Numbered from the stretch's first letter, positions 17,674 through 26,623 are shown. The stretch is DNA of 64,000 nucleotides from Flavobacterium johnsoniae UW101 (GCF_000016645.1 NC_009441.1:930001-994000); one strand, 5' to 3'. The notes: generated from the letters alone by a model not told the origin. Numbers and translations are program-made.

Positions 17674-17901
17674 TTTGTATTATTTTAACCCTGTTTTCCA
17701 AAATATATTAGCGAGACTACAATAAGCTTATCTAAGGCAAGAAAAAAGGTTTTATTAAAATTTATACCCTAGATTACTTTTGTCATATTTTCTATTAGTA
17801 ATTATACTAAAGAAACTTTTGTGGATAACAATGGACCTTTCGCTTATCTGGATATAAAATCATTATAAATTTTACACTAAAGTTTTAACTAATAAAATGT
17901 C
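17674..17901. other. Intergenic stretch with a possible coding remnant
   Basis: Very AT-rich. On the plus strand, 17797-17868 reads as a protein-like tail, ETFVDNNGPFAYLDIKSL, then a stop, with stops closing the frame just upstream. It may be the 3' scrap of a lost gene. Confidence 0.3.
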
Positions 17902-17941
17902 AAAAAATCCCATTTGCAAATGCAAATGGGATTTTTTAGTT
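17902..17941. terminator. Terminator after the distal DUF805 gene, copy 2 of the 40-bp repeat
   Basis: Identical to 17253-17292. It lies 28 bases past the minus-strand stop at 17970. Confidence 0.85.
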
Positions 17942-17969
17942 ACAACTTTTATTTAAAACTATATTGGAA

Positions 17970-18335
17970 TTATTCTTTTCCAATTTCATCAAGTTCTTCT
18001 AATTGATTTTTAGGATCTGCACCATATTGATTTGGTCCTTTTGTTCCTTCCTGACAAGCTAAATAAACATTGTAAAATGGAATTAACATATACCACCATT
18101 CTTTATCAATGTCGTGCATTCTTCTAACTGCTACAGCAATTGAAGGAACCAAAACTGCTAAACTGTAAAGGTTGCCAATTAAAACAAGACCTGGCGAAAT
18201 CAATCCTAGAATAAAACCTAGAATAAAACTAATTAGGACATTGGCTAAAAAAAACATCCAGTATTCTTTTCTTCTTGCTCTTCCGTTAAAATTTGCGTAG
18301 TTTCCAAAAACTACTTTTTTGTACATTTCTAACAT
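17970..18335 (-). CDS. DUF805 membrane protein (distal paralogue)
   Basis: A small inner-membrane protein of unknown function, 121 residues. It has the DUF805 hallmarks: YANFNGRARRKEYWMFF, three hydrophobic helices (ANVLISFILGFILGLI, LVLIGNLYSLAVLVPSIAVAVRRMHD, MLIPFYNVYLAC) and the tail EGTKGPNQYGADP. It is a clear paralogue of the protein at 19161-19532, roughly three-quarters identical by eye. Here the usual helix-flanking Gly-Lys-Ser reads IDKEWWYM instead of VGKSGWFI. It is the fourth and last gene of the DUF805/TM2 cluster. Confidence 0.88.
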   Translation of the reverse strand: MLEMYKKVVFGNYANFNGRARRKEYWMFFLANVLISFILGFILGLISPGLVLIGNLYSLAVLVPSIAVAVRRMHDIDKEWWYMLIPFYNVYLACQEGTKGPNQYGADPKNQLEELDEIGKE

Positions 18336-18496
18336 AATAAAAATCTTTATAAATTCTCCTACTCTTTATGGATTTTCAGTTACTCCATTACTTTTAACAA
18401 AGTGCAAGATTACTTACTTTTAGAGTTTATAAAAGGAGGTAAACGTTTTTATTATAACAAAAAAGGACATTTCTTTGAGTTGAAATTCAGTCAAAT

Positions 18497-18536
18497 AAAA
18501 AATCCCATTCTTTCAAATGGGATTTTTTATTTTTTA
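18497..18536 (-). terminator. Terminator after the distal TM2 gene
   Basis: Stem AAAAAATCCCATT / AATGGGATTTTTT, of the same family as 17253 and 18812. It directly abuts the stop at 18534. Confidence 0.75.
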
Positions 18537-18773
18537 GAACCAGCCTTTTTTACCAACCTGATATGTTTGATAAAATTCTTCATCTGACTTCGTTAGATAA
18601 AGAATTCCTTCAATTATACCAATTATACCTCCTACACCGCATAAAAGACCCAAAATAAGCTGGATTATACCTTCTTTGCTGTATCCTAAATAAAACTTAT
18701 GAATTCCTAATGCCCCTAATAATATAGCAAGAATTCCTGCAACAACTTTTTTATTCTCTTGTGTACTTTCCAT
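18534..18773 (-). CDS. TM2 domain protein (distal paralogue)
   Basis: A 79-residue membrane protein with the TM2 fold: two helices joined by a short turn, with the motif GALGIHKFYLGYSKEGIIQLI and the second helix GGIIGIIEGILYLTKSDEEF. I chose ATG 18773 (MESTQENKKVVAG). The frame can be extended 66 bases upstream but only through the terminator of the neighbouring gene. It ends FYQTYQVGKKGWF, identical to the tail of its paralogue at 18858. The function is unknown; TM2 proteins of bacteria often sit with DUF805 proteins. Confidence 0.88.
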   Translation of the reverse strand: MESTQENKKVVAGILAILLGALGIHKFYLGYSKEGIIQLILGLLCGVGGIIGIIEGILYLTKSDEEFYQTYQVGKKGWF

Positions 18774-18811
18774 ACCTGTATTTTTAAAGTTTATTATTAA
18801 ATGTAAATGGC

Positions 18812-18850
18812 AAAAAAAATCCCATTTGATAGTACACAAATGGGATTTAA
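18812..18850 (-). terminator. Terminator after the proximal TM2 gene
   Basis: Stem AAATCCCATTTG / CAAATGGGATTT with a 9-base loop, 8 bases past the stop at 18858. It belongs to the same terminator family as the other three in this cluster. Confidence 0.75.
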
Positions 18851-18857
18851 TATCGTT

Positions 18858-19136
18858 TTAGAACCAGCCTTTTTTACCTACTTGGTAAGTTTGGTAGAAT
18901 TCTTCGTCTGTTTTAGTAAGGTAGATAATTCCTTCGATGAAACCAATTAAGCTTCCTGCTCCGCAAGTTACTAAAGTAACCACGATTTGAATTATTCCTT
19001 CTTGTGTGTATCCTAATACAAATTTGTGAATTCCAAATCCTCCTAATAAGATACCAAGAACACCTGCAACAACTTTTTTATTTTCTGGTTTTGGCCCTGA
19101 CGGCGTATTCCATGATTCTGGTTTTGTAGTTTCCAT
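18858..19136 (-). CDS. TM2 domain protein (proximal paralogue)
   Basis: Ninety-two residues: METTKPESWNTPSGPKPENKK, a soluble Pro-rich head, then TM2 with GGFGIHKFVLGYTQEGIIQIV and GAGSLIGFIEGIIYLTKTDEEF, ending FYQTYQVGKKGWF. It starts 24 bases after the DUF805 gene at 19161 and is probably co-transcribed with it. Compared with the distal copy it has a longer head and a Cys-Gly-Ala turn. Confidence 0.9.
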   Translation of the reverse strand: METTKPESWNTPSGPKPENKKVVAGVLGILLGGFGIHKFVLGYTQEGIIQIVVTLVTCGAGSLIGFIEGIIYLTKTDEEFYQTYQVGKKGWF

Positions 19137-19160
19137 ATTATATAGTACTATTTATATCAA

Positions 19161-19532
19161 TTATAGCTCGGCTTTACCAATTTCATTAAGTTCATCAAAC
19201 TCATTTTTAGGATCTGGTCCGTATGCGTTTGCTCCTTTATCTCCTTCAGTACAAGCTAAAATCAAGTTATAAATTGGAATAAGGATAAACCATCCGCTTT
19301 TACCTACGTCATGCATTCTTCTAATAGCAACAGCAATTGAAGGAACAAGAACAGCAAGGCTGTAAACGTTTGCAATTAAGCCTAAACTCGGTGAAATTAA
19401 TCCAGCTACAAAGCCTAAAACAAAACTTATAATAATATTTGTCAAGAAAAACATCCAATATTCTTTTCTTCTGGCTCTTCCGTCAAAGTTTGCATAGTTT
19501 TCAAAAACTACTTTTTTGTACCATTCAATCAT
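19161..19532 (-). CDS. DUF805 membrane protein (proximal paralogue)
   Basis: First gene of the cluster, 123 residues. It has YANFDGRARRKEYWMFF, three hydrophobic helices and the canonical RRMHDVGKSGWFILIPIYNLILACTEGDKGANAYGPDP. The family is common next to TM2 proteins and phage-shock-like membrane genes; no activity is established. It is better conserved at the GKSGW motif than its distal copy, so it is likelier to be the ancestral one. Confidence 0.92.
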   Translation of the reverse strand: MIEWYKKVVFENYANFDGRARRKEYWMFFLTNIIISFVLGFVAGLISPSLGLIANVYSLAVLVPSIAVAIRRMHDVGKSGWFILIPIYNLILACTEGDKGANAYGPDPKNEFDELNEIGKAEL

Positions 19533-19734
19533 AATTAATAAAATTAGTTAAGTAATAATGCCTACTCTTTTTTGGATTTTCGGCTTCTCCAGGAAAAATA
19601 AAGAAAAAGTTATTTAGACTGATTCTTTAAATATCGGAAACAATATTATTAAAAATTAACAAATAAAACTAATCGGCAGCGAAAAATTTACAAGAAAAGA
19701 CTCGTTATTTAAAATTAACAAAGAAAACAACGTT

Positions 19735-20679
19735 CTAGGCATATACAGCCTTAATTTTATCTACAATAACCTGAGCCAGACGCTCATGACTTTCGAATGT
19801 CCAGCCTGCAATATGCGGCGTCAGCAAAACATTTTTTGCTTCAAGCAGATATTGAAATGCTTCCGGTGTATTTTTATCCTGAAAAAGTGTTTCAAAAGAT
19901 AGTTTTTCATACTCAAGAACATCCAGCCCTGCTCCTAATATTTTTTTTATCTTCATTGCTTCGACTAAATCTGCCGTAACAATGTTTTTGCCTCGTGAAG
20001 TATTAATGATCCAAAACGGCTTTTTAAAGGCATTTATAAAATCGGTGTTAACCATTTTGTCTGTTTCTGGTGTCCACGGAAGGTGAAGACTCAAAACATC
20101 TGTTTTTTCTTGTAATTCTGCCAGAGAAACTTGTCTGGCATTTTCATCGCCAACATTATCCAGAATATCATAACACAAAACTTCTGTTTCAAAACCGCGA
20201 AGTTTTTTAGCAAAAGCCTTTCCCATATTTCCGTAACCAATAATACCTACCGTTTTTAAGTCCAGTTCGTGGCCGCGGTTACTTTCGCGATTCCATTGTC
20301 CGGCTTTCACTTCGGCATCGGCCTGATTTAAATTATTAAAAAGCGATAAGATTACGCCAAGCGAATGTTCAGCAACTGCATTTCGGTTTCCTTCGGGCGC
20401 AGCAATTAAACGAATTCCTTTTGTTTCGGCATAATCACAGTCAATACTTTCTAAACCTGCACCAACTCTGGCGATAAACTGAAGATTTACGGCTTTATCT
20501 AAAAAAGTCTTATCAATTTTAAATCGGCTTCGAATTACAATACCATTATAATCCTGAATTTTAGCTTCAATTTCTTCTTTAGAAGATTTAAAATCGGCAT
20601 GGTTTTCAAAACCTGCTTCTTCTAACTGGTTCCACAGAACCGGATGGTTGCTGTCTATATGTAGAATTTTTACACTCAT
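19735..20679 (-). CDS. D-2-hydroxyacid dehydrogenase (SerA/phosphoglycerate dehydrogenase-like)
   Basis: NAD-dependent oxidoreductase. The 314 residues carry the substrate-binding loop IVIRSRFKID and VARVGAGLESIDC, Rossmann motif VGIIGYGNMGKAFAKKL (about 145-160), the catalytic Arg in INTSRGKNI, and Glu/His in LEYEKLSF and LTPHIAGWTFESH. The length fits short PGDH-type enzymes without an ACT domain. It may be phosphoglycerate dehydrogenase for serine synthesis, but no serC lies beside it, so the substrate stays open. Confidence 0.88.
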   Translation of the reverse strand: MSVKILHIDSNHPVLWNQLEEAGFENHADFKSSKEEIEAKIQDYNGIVIRSRFKIDKTFLDKAVNLQFIARVGAGLESIDCDYAETKGIRLIAAPEGNRNAVAEHSLGVILSLFNNLNQADAEVKAGQWNRESNRGHELDLKTVGIIGYGNMGKAFAKKLRGFETEVLCYDILDNVGDENARQVSLAELQEKTDVLSLHLPWTPETDKMVNTDFINAFKKPFWIINTSRGKNIVTADLVEAMKIKKILGAGLDVLEYEKLSFETLFQDKNTPEAFQYLLEAKNVLLTPHIAGWTFESHERLAQVIVDKIKAVYA

Positions 20680-20701
20680 TTTAATTGAATTTAATGTCAG
20701 G

Positions 20702-20709
20702 CAAAAATA
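20702..20709 (-). promoter_or_regulatory. -7 box for the 2-hydroxyacid dehydrogenase
   Basis: Minus-strand TATTTTTG fits TAnnTTTG, 23 bases before the start at 20679. Confidence 0.45.
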
Positions 20710-20730
20710 CGAGTAATTCTCTAAGATCTT

Positions 20731-21020
20731 TTAATCTAAAGGATAAGATATTGAACGGAAAACATGCGGATATTCCCAATTGTTATTTACATAATCAGCA
20801 TTATAGGATATAAATCCTGCAACAAGTTTTCCATTAACTTCCTGCATTTCAAAATCGGTTAAACCAAAATAAGCGGGAGTTTGAAACTGGCTGACCAAAC
20901 AGCCTTAAATGCCGTCTGCTGCAGTGTCTTCTACTTCTTCAATGTAAAAAGTAGTATCGGGATTTAAACTGAGTATCAATATAAGTCTCCTTATAACCTT
21001 CATCGCTGTTAAAAGATTTT
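20731..21020 (-). pseudogene. Decayed gene fragment
   Basis: The minus strand reads as protein-like text. After an in-frame stop at 20905-20907 come GCLVSQFQTPAYFGLTDFE, then MQEVNGKLVAGFISYNADYV and NNNWEYPHVFRSISYPLD, ending at the stop 20731-20733. Before the internal stop the same frame gives NPDTTFYIEEVEDTAADGI, and further upstream a shifted frame gives SDEGYKETYIDTQFKSR. At least one premature stop and one frameshift are therefore present, and no N-terminus remains. I do not recognise the family. It fills most of the gap between the dehydrogenase and nhaA. Confidence 0.6.
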
Positions 21021-21148
21021 ACTCATTTAAAACAGGAATATTTGCGCTATGGAAGTGAAACTTTTTATTGGTCAGATTTTTTTTTAACTTTGAAAATACA
21101 AGCCTCAAAGAAATTCTGTCATTTCTAAATCATCTCAAACTTTCCAAA

Positions 21149-22294
21149 ATGAAATTAACCAAGACTTTTAAAGCCTTCTTTGAAAACGAAAAATCAGGCG
21201 GATTACTATTATTATTTGTCACTGTAATTTCGTTGTGGGCTGCTAACTCATCTTATTCAGCTGGGTACATTGCTTTTTGGGAAAAAGATTTAGCAGGGCA
21301 TTCGATCACGCATTGGATTAATGACGGATTGATGACGATTTTCTTTTTATTGATTGGTCTGGAACTGGAACGTGAAATTTATCATGGTGAGTTATCAAAT
21401 ATCAAAAATGCTTCACTGCCTATTATGGCCGCTTTTGGCGGTATGCTTATTCCAGCGGCTACCTTTCTTGCTCTAAATTTTGGAACTTCAACTCAAAACG
21501 GTGCCGGAATTCCTATGGCAACGGATATTGCTTTTGCTATTGGAATATTATCGCTTTTAGGCGATAAAGTCCCAGCTTCATTAAAAGTCTTTTTAACAGC
21601 ACTTGCAGTAATTGACGATTTGGGAGCCATAATAGTTATTGCCGTATTTTATACTACTTCAATTGGGTTTGTGAATCTTGCTATTGCATTAGGAATTTGG
21701 GTTTTCCTATTTGTTTTAAACAGAATGAAAGTCTATAATTTGATTCCGTATTTAATTGGCGGTGTCATAATGTGGTATTTTATGTTGAATTCCGGAATCC
21801 ATGCTACAATTACAGGAGTTATTTTGGCATTTGTAATTCCATTTGGCGACGGAGGCGAAAAATCTACTTCATACAAATTGCAGCATTTTTTACATCAGCC
21901 TGTTGCATTTTTTATTCTTCCTCTTTTTGCGATTGCCAATACCTGCATTGCGATAGAATCAAACTGGCATATTGGCTTAAATCATCCCAATGCATTCGGA
22001 ATTATTTTAGGTCTGGTAATAGGAAAACCTCTTGGCATTCTGCTTTTTTCTTCAATTGGAGTAAGTGCCGGATTATGTGCCCTGCCAAAAAACTTAAAAT
22101 GGGCACACATATTAGGAGCGGGAATGCTGGGTGGAATTGGTTTTACAATGTCAATTTTTATAACTCTTTTAGCTTTTAAAGATCCTGAAATTATTGTTTT
22201 TTCTAAAATTGCAATTATTATTGCCTCAATCATTTCTGGAATTACAGGTTTCGTATATTTGCGGTATATTCTTACAACAAATAAAAATACCTGA
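21149..22294 (+). CDS. nhaA: Na+/H+ antiporter NhaA
   Basis: Exchanges internal sodium for external protons across the inner membrane, for pH and salt tolerance. From ATG 21149 (MKLTKTFKAFFENEKSGGLLLL) it has 381 residues, the family length; an extension to 21068 adds nothing conserved. About eleven or twelve membrane helices are present. Family motifs are IFFLLIGLELEREIYHGEL, PMATDIAFAIGIL, the ion-binding Asp pair in VIDDLGAIIVIA, and GGIGFTMSIFITLLAF. The stop is followed after one base by the lipoprotein gene. Confidence 0.96.
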   Translation: MKLTKTFKAFFENEKSGGLLLLFVTVISLWAANSSYSAGYIAFWEKDLAGHSITHWINDGLMTIFFLLIGLELEREIYHGELSNIKNASLPIMAAFGGMLIPAATFLALNFGTSTQNGAGIPMATDIAFAIGILSLLGDKVPASLKVFLTALAVIDDLGAIIVIAVFYTTSIGFVNLAIALGIWVFLFVLNRMKVYNLIPYLIGGVIMWYFMLNSGIHATITGVILAFVIPFGDGGEKSTSYKLQHFLHQPVAFFILPLFAIANTCIAIESNWHIGLNHPNAFGIILGLVIGKPLGILLFSSIGVSAGLCALPKNLKWAHILGAGMLGGIGFTMSIFITLLAFKDPEIIVFSKIAIIIASIISGITGFVYLRYILTTNKNT

Positions 22295-22295
22295 A

Positions 22296-22826
22296 ATGAA
22301 TTTTATAAATAAACTTATCATACCAATTTCTGCAGTTTTAATAATTTCAGCCTGTAATACAAAAAAAGAATCTGAAGTTATCGAAACAAAAATTACAAAA
22401 GATACTATTGTACTTCCTGTAAAAAATAATGAGGAAACTGTTGAAGGTACTTATGAAACAAAAGCAGAAGAAAATGATTCTGGCGAATGCAGACTTACTT
22501 TGCAAATAACTAAAACTAAAAATGGGTATTCTTATTTTTTAAAAACAAAAAGCAGGGAACTGAAAGGGACCGCCACTTTTAAAGACCAAAATGGAGAAAA
22601 ATATTTGGTTTTAGAAGGTATAAAATGGGCTGAATATGAAGGAGACATCAGTAATGAAGAAGAAAATGATTCTGTTTCAGATTCAAAAGATTTAGAAATC
22701 CCTGTTGGAATCAGTGCCAGCTATGTAAAAGATACACTTACAATTCAAAATTCTGGCAATTCAATGAATTATTACACGAAGCTTTCTGATTGTGACAGAA
22801 AGTATATAGAATTAATTAAAAAATAG
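22296..22826 (+). CDS. Hypothetical lipoprotein, 176 residues
   Basis: From ATG 22296 it begins MNFINKLIIPISAVLIISAC, a lipoprotein signal with Cys20. A charged spacer is followed by a region of beta strands (ECRLTLQITKTKNGYSYFLK, KSRELKGTATFKD, YLVLEGIKWAEYEGD) and an acidic patch. The fold looks like a small lipocalin or Gram-negative lipoprotein, but I do not recognise a named family. It begins one base after the nhaA stop and so is probably translated from the same message. Confidence 0.75.
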   Translation: MNFINKLIIPISAVLIISACNTKKESEVIETKITKDTIVLPVKNNEETVEGTYETKAEENDSGECRLTLQITKTKNGYSYFLKTKSRELKGTATFKDQNGEKYLVLEGIKWAEYEGDISNEEENDSVSDSKDLEIPVGISASYVKDTLTIQNSGNSMNYYTKLSDCDRKYIELIKK

Positions 22827-22885
22827 CATTTCATACAAAGTATGTCATTTGGGTTGCGAGAAAACATGCTCAAATATATTACAAA

Positions 22886-22932
22886 CAAAAAATCCCAAAC
22901 TCCAACAAAGAATTGGAATTTGGAATTTTAAA
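22886..22932. terminator. Two-way terminator between the lipoprotein gene and proC
   Basis: Stem AATCCCAAACTCCAA / TTGGAATTTGGAATT, with two mismatches that are G-U pairs in minus-strand RNA, and A and T flanks. It lies between convergent genes. Confidence 0.7.
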
Positions 22933-22953
22933 AATATTCGAATTTCTTTAAAA

Positions 22954-23730
22954 CTAGCCTTTGATTTGTTTCAAAGAAGTCTTGATTCCTTTAATTAAAG
23001 ACGAACTGAAACCATTGTGTTCCATTTCATTTAAACCAACAATTGTACAACCTTGCGGCGTTGTTACACGGTCAATTAACTGTTCTGGGTGAACTCTTTC
23101 TTCTAAAAGCATTTTTGCAGCTCCTTTTACCGTTTGTGCAGCAATTGCGAGAGCGGTGTTTGAATCAAACCCAATTTCGATTCCTGCCTGCATAGAGGCA
23201 CGAATATAACGCAAAGCATATGCAGTACCACATGCACCTAAAACTGTTGCTGCATCCATTAATTTTTCGTCGATTACAGGAGCTGTTCCCAAATCCTGAA
23301 ATAAGTCTACAATTGGCGCCGCATTTTCTTTGTATTTTTCAGGAAAAGAAATACAAGTTGCCGATTCTCCAAACTGTGCCGCAATGTTTGGCATAATACG
23401 TACAACAGGATATTCGTTATTTGTCTTAGATTGAAGAATATCCAAAGACAAACCGCTTACAGCAGAAGCAATTGTTTTATTTTGAATTACCGGTAAGATC
23501 TCTGCCAAAACTGTATCAACCTGATACGGTTTTATGGTTAAGATCACTACATCAGCTTCCTGAATATTGTGTTTGTTATCGTTAGAAACTGTAATTCCGT
23601 ATTCCGTTAAATATTGAATAGCGGCTATATTTCTTCTGGTTACAGTTACTTGATTGTTTTTAGAAAATTTTGCAATTCCCAAGGCAATAGAAACTCCAAG
23701 GTTTCCTCCCCCTATAATGTGTACTTTCAT
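22954..23730 (-). CDS. proC: Pyrroline-5-carboxylate reductase
   Basis: Last step of proline synthesis: reduces pyrroline-5-carboxylate with NAD(P)H. The 258 residues show the N-terminal Rossmann motif KVHIIGGGNLGVSIALGIAKF, VTRRN, VVILTIKPYQVDTVLAEI, and RIMPNIAAQFGESATCISF. The C-terminal dimer motif is LGACGTAYALRYIRASMQAGIEIGF (in part) followed by RVTTPQGCTIVGLNEMEHNGF. Other proline genes are not adjacent. Confidence 0.95.
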   Translation of the reverse strand: MKVHIIGGGNLGVSIALGIAKFSKNNQVTVTRRNIAAIQYLTEYGITVSNDNKHNIQEADVVILTIKPYQVDTVLAEILPVIQNKTIASAVSGLSLDILQSKTNNEYPVVRIMPNIAAQFGESATCISFPEKYKENAAPIVDLFQDLGTAPVIDEKLMDAATVLGACGTAYALRYIRASMQAGIEIGFDSNTALAIAAQTVKGAAKMLLEERVHPEQLIDRVTTPQGCTIVGLNEMEHNGFSSSLIKGIKTSLKQIKG

Positions 23731-23843
23731 CCTGCTTGGTTTTAATTTATTTTGGCTGCTAAACAGCAGATTTTATCGGCGTGTAAATTACGCAGATTTT
23801 ACAGATTTTAAATCACTGTAAGAGATCAATTTGTGGCAAAAAT

Positions 23844-25193
23844 CTAAAAGCCGAGAATCATTTTTGCTACTCCAAAATAGAGCATGATACCAAAAACATC
23901 ATTTGTTGTGGTAATAAAAGGACCTGTTGCAATAGCGGGGTCTATTTTATTTTTATGAAGAAAAAGCGGGACTAAAGTTCCTAAAGTTGCAGCAAACATA
24001 ATAACTACAATCATAGAAATCGAAATAGCAATTCCCACTAAATATTGTCCGTACATAAGAGAATGATAGGCCAGCAAAAGCAATGAAATAATGCTTCCGG
24101 AAATCATCGAAACGGTAATTTCTTTGCTGAAATAACTTTTACTGAATTCTTTCAAAGTTCCGTTGGCCAAACCCTGAACTACGATTGCCGATGCCTGAAC
24201 TCCAATATTTCCGGCTGTTGCCGAAAGCAGAGGCACAAAAATAATTAATGTTGAATATTTTTGAAAAGCGGTTTCATTATCTTTTAAAACAAAAGAAGCT
24301 ACGATCTCTATCACCATACCTATTAAAAGCCAAGGCAGACGCGCTTTTGTTAATTCGAGAACGCTGTCATTTGTTTCAATGTCCTGTGTAATACCCGCAG
24401 CTAACTGGTAATCTTTATCGGCTTCTTCTTTAATTACGTCTACGATATCATCAATCGTGATTCTTCCAACCAGGCGTCCCAGTTCATCAACAACCGGAAT
24501 TGCCTCTAAATCGTATTTCTGCATGATACGGGCAACTTCTACATCTTCAGTATCAACATTTACAAAATTCAATTTTCGTATATAAACTTCACCAATCTGG
24601 GTTTTGGTAGAAGAAGTCAGCAAGTCTTTAAGAGAAAGTCTCCCTTTTAAACGGTTTTCATCATCAACAACATAAATAGAATGTACTCTTGAAACATTTT
24701 CAGCCTGAATTCGCATTTCTTTTACGCAGGTCAAAACGTTCCAGTTTTCATTGACCTTTACAAGCTCTTTCCCCATTAAACCACCCGCCGTATTTTCGTC
24801 ATAGCGTAATAACTCGACAATATCTTTGGCGTGTTCAACATCGACCATCTCAGAGATAACCTCAGCTTTGATTTCCTGAGAAAGCTCTGCGATAATATCT
24901 GCCGCGTCATTCGTTTCAAGTTCATCAAGCTCTTCGGCAATTTCTTTTGGTGAAAGTCGGCTTAAGATATTTTCACGCAGGTCTTCCTCTAATTCAAGAA
25001 GAATTTCAGCGGTTTTATCACTATCTAAAACTTTGAAAATGTAAGTTGCTTCGTCAAAATCTAATTCTTCAAGAATTTCGGCGATATCAGCGTGGTGAAG
25101 ATCATTAAGTAAAACTTCAAGTTCATTGTCGTTTTTCTTAACGATTAGTTCCTCTAATTGGTGGATAAATTCTCTGCTAACTTTGAACTCCAT
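23844..25193 (-). CDS. mgtE: Magnesium transporter MgtE
   Basis: A Mg2+ channel in the inner membrane gated by cytosolic Mg2+. The 449 residues contain the acidic N-domain of repeated helices ([21 protein letters not shown]), two CBS domains (about 135-255, with SLKDLLTSS and [11 protein letters not shown]), a plug helix, and five membrane helices with [21 protein letters not shown] and the pore tail. Its ATG lies 17 bases inside the 3' end of rsmA, so the two form a translationally coupled pair. Confidence 0.96.
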   Translation of the reverse strand: MEFKVSREFIHQLEELIVKKNDNELEVLLNDLHHADIAEILEELDFDEATYIFKVLDSDKTAEILLELEEDLRENILSRLSPKEIAEELDELETNDAADIIAELSQEIKAEVISEMVDVEHAKDIVELLRYDENTAGGLMGKELVKVNENWNVLTCVKEMRIQAENVSRVHSIYVVDDENRLKGRLSLKDLLTSSTKTQIGEVYIRKLNFVNVDTEDVEVARIMQKYDLEAIPVVDELGRLVGRITIDDIVDVIKEEADKDYQLAAGITQDIETNDSVLELTKARLPWLLIGMVIEIVASFVLKDNETAFQKYSTLIIFVPLLSATAGNIGVQASAIVVQGLANGTLKEFSKSYFSKEITVSMISGSIISLLLLAYHSLMYGQYLVGIAISISMIVVIMFAATLGTLVPLFLHKNKIDPAIATGPFITTTNDVFGIMLYFGVAKMILGF

Positions 25194-25962
25194 CGGCTTC
25201 TATTTTTTGAGTCAAAACAATAAATTCCTCAACACTTAGCTGTTCGGGACGTTTATCAAAGATAATGTCTTCTCGCAGTTTATCTGATAAATTTAATGTT
25301 TTCAAACTGTTACGTAATGTTTTTCGTCTTTGCTGAAAAGCCGTTTTTACAACCGTAAAAAATAACTTTTCACCACACGGAAGACTATAATCTTCCTTTC
25401 GGGTCATTTTCATCACACCCGACTTAACCTTGGGCGGAGGAATAAAAACATTTTCGCTTACAGTAAACAAATACTCAGTATCATAGAAAGCCTGTGCCAG
25501 TACAGACAGGATTCCGTAGGTTTTTGATCCTTTTTTCTCGCAGATGCGTTCTGCAACTTCCTTTTGAAACATTCCTGAAAATTCAGGAATCTGATCTCTA
25601 AATTCTAATGTTCTAAAAACAATTTGAGATGAAATGTTATATGGGAAGTTACCAATTATAGCAAACTGCTTGTTTTCGTAAACCTGATTTATATTGTATT
25701 TCAGAAAGTCTTCTGAAATAATTTTATCTTTTAATTTTGGATAGTTTACACCCAAATACTCAACAGATTCTGTATCAATTTCAATTACTCGTGTATTAAC
25801 AGGTTTGTCAAGTAAATATTTAGTAAGCACACCCATTCCAGGCCCTATTTCTAAAACCTCATCGTATCCCTTTAAACTCAAAGTATCGGCAATTGCTTTT
25901 GCAATGCTTTCGTCTTTAAGAAAGTGCTGTCCTAAATGTTTTTTGGCTTTTACTTTTTCCAT
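25177..25962 (-). CDS. rsmA: 16S rRNA (adenine1518/1519-N6,N6)-dimethyltransferase
   Basis: Dimethylates two adjacent adenines near the 3' end of 16S rRNA during small-subunit maturation (KsgA). From ATG 25962 ([18 protein letters not shown]) it has 261 residues. The SAM-binding motif is [16 protein letters not shown] and the catalytic motif IV is [13 protein letters not shown]-terminal helical domain contains [16 protein letters not shown] longer frame from 26055 is rejected because a well-matched promoter lies at 25992-26021. It overlaps mgtE by 17 bases. Confidence 0.97.
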   Translation of the reverse strand: MEKVKAKKHLGQHFLKDESIAKAIADTLSLKGYDEVLEIGPGMGVLTKYLLDKPVNTRVIEIDTESVEYLGVNYPKLKDKIISEDFLKYNINQVYENKQFAIIGNFPYNISSQIVFRTLEFRDQIPEFSGMFQKEVAERICEKKGSKTYGILSVLAQAFYDTEYLFTVSENVFIPPPKVKSGVMKMTRKEDYSLPCGEKLFFTVVKTAFQQRRKTLRNSLKTLNLSDKLREDIIFDKRPEQLSVEEFIVLTQKIEADGVQS

Positions 25963-25991
25963 TTTATCATTCTTGTTTTGCCACGAGGGCG

Positions 25992-26021
25992 CAAAAGTAT
26001 TCTTTTGCTGTGAAGGGTCAA
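25992..26021 (-). promoter_or_regulatory. Promoter of the rsmA-mgtE operon
   Basis: On the minus strand TTG (26021-26019), a 19-base spacer and TACTTTTG (25999-25992) match the Bacteroidota TTG/TAnnTTTG consensus closely. It lies 30 bases before ATG 25962 and fixes that start. Confidence 0.65.
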
Positions 26022-26171
26022 AGCTTATTTTACTTTTTTTGCCATAATGGCACAAAGACTCAAAGCTTTATATTTTTTTGCCGCGATTATCACAATTTTA
26101 AATCTAAATAATCTGTTTAATCTGCAGGCAATTCTGTTTTCTGAAAACTGAAAACCGAGAGTTAGAACTGA

Positions 26172-26483
26172 TTAATGTTCTGAAACAACCTCAAGTTCTG
26201 TTCTAAAAGAAAGCATTTTATCTGCAAAGAGTTCTAAAGCTTCTTTATCAAATCTGGGCTGGTCTTCCAGATAATATTTCTCTAAAGTATCCTTACTGTC
26301 TGTTGTGTATTGTACAGAATAAGTAACTCCGCCCATTTCTTCTTCAACCAAAACTTTTACAATTCGTGCCGAAGAAAATTTTTGTGTCGCCAAAATTTCC
26401 GGTATGTGCTTTTCCTGCATCCATTTTAACCATTGATCGTGCGCGCTTTCGTGTATATTGGTGGTAACGTTAAAAATAATCAT
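26172..26483 (-). CDS. DUF4286 family protein
   Basis: A 103-residue soluble protein with the pattern MIIFNVTTNIHESAHDQWLKW, HIPEILAT, VTYSVQYTTDSKDTLEKYY and a final FRTELEVV. This is the ferredoxin-like alpha/beta fold of the DUF4286 family, which resembles dimeric antibiotic-biosynthesis-monooxygenase-like proteins. The function is unknown. It lies alone between rsmA and the TPR gene. Confidence 0.82.
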   Translation of the reverse strand: MIIFNVTTNIHESAHDQWLKWMQEKHIPEILATQKFSSARIVKVLVEEEMGGVTYSVQYTTDSKDTLEKYYLEDQPRFDKEALELFADKMLSFRTELEVVSEH

Positions 26484-26623
26484 GTTTTTTAAAAGATTCT
26501 GAGATTCTAAGATTCTAAGTTTTCTTTTCTTAGACTCTTAAAATAAACATCTCATATTACTAAATTCATTTGTTTAATCATTAATTCGGTTAAACGGTTA
26601 AACAAATAACCAATTAAACCAAA
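26484..26623. other. Intergenic simple repeats before DUF4286
   Basis: Short direct repeats of GATTCTAAG (26504-26520) and GTTAAAC (26587-26603) occur here. I see no gene or clear hairpin. Confidence 0.4.

Noticed and set aside
21772..22179. 135-codon open frame inside nhaA in another frame
   Set aside because: Cys/Trp/Tyr-rich translation without domain pattern; shadow of nhaA.
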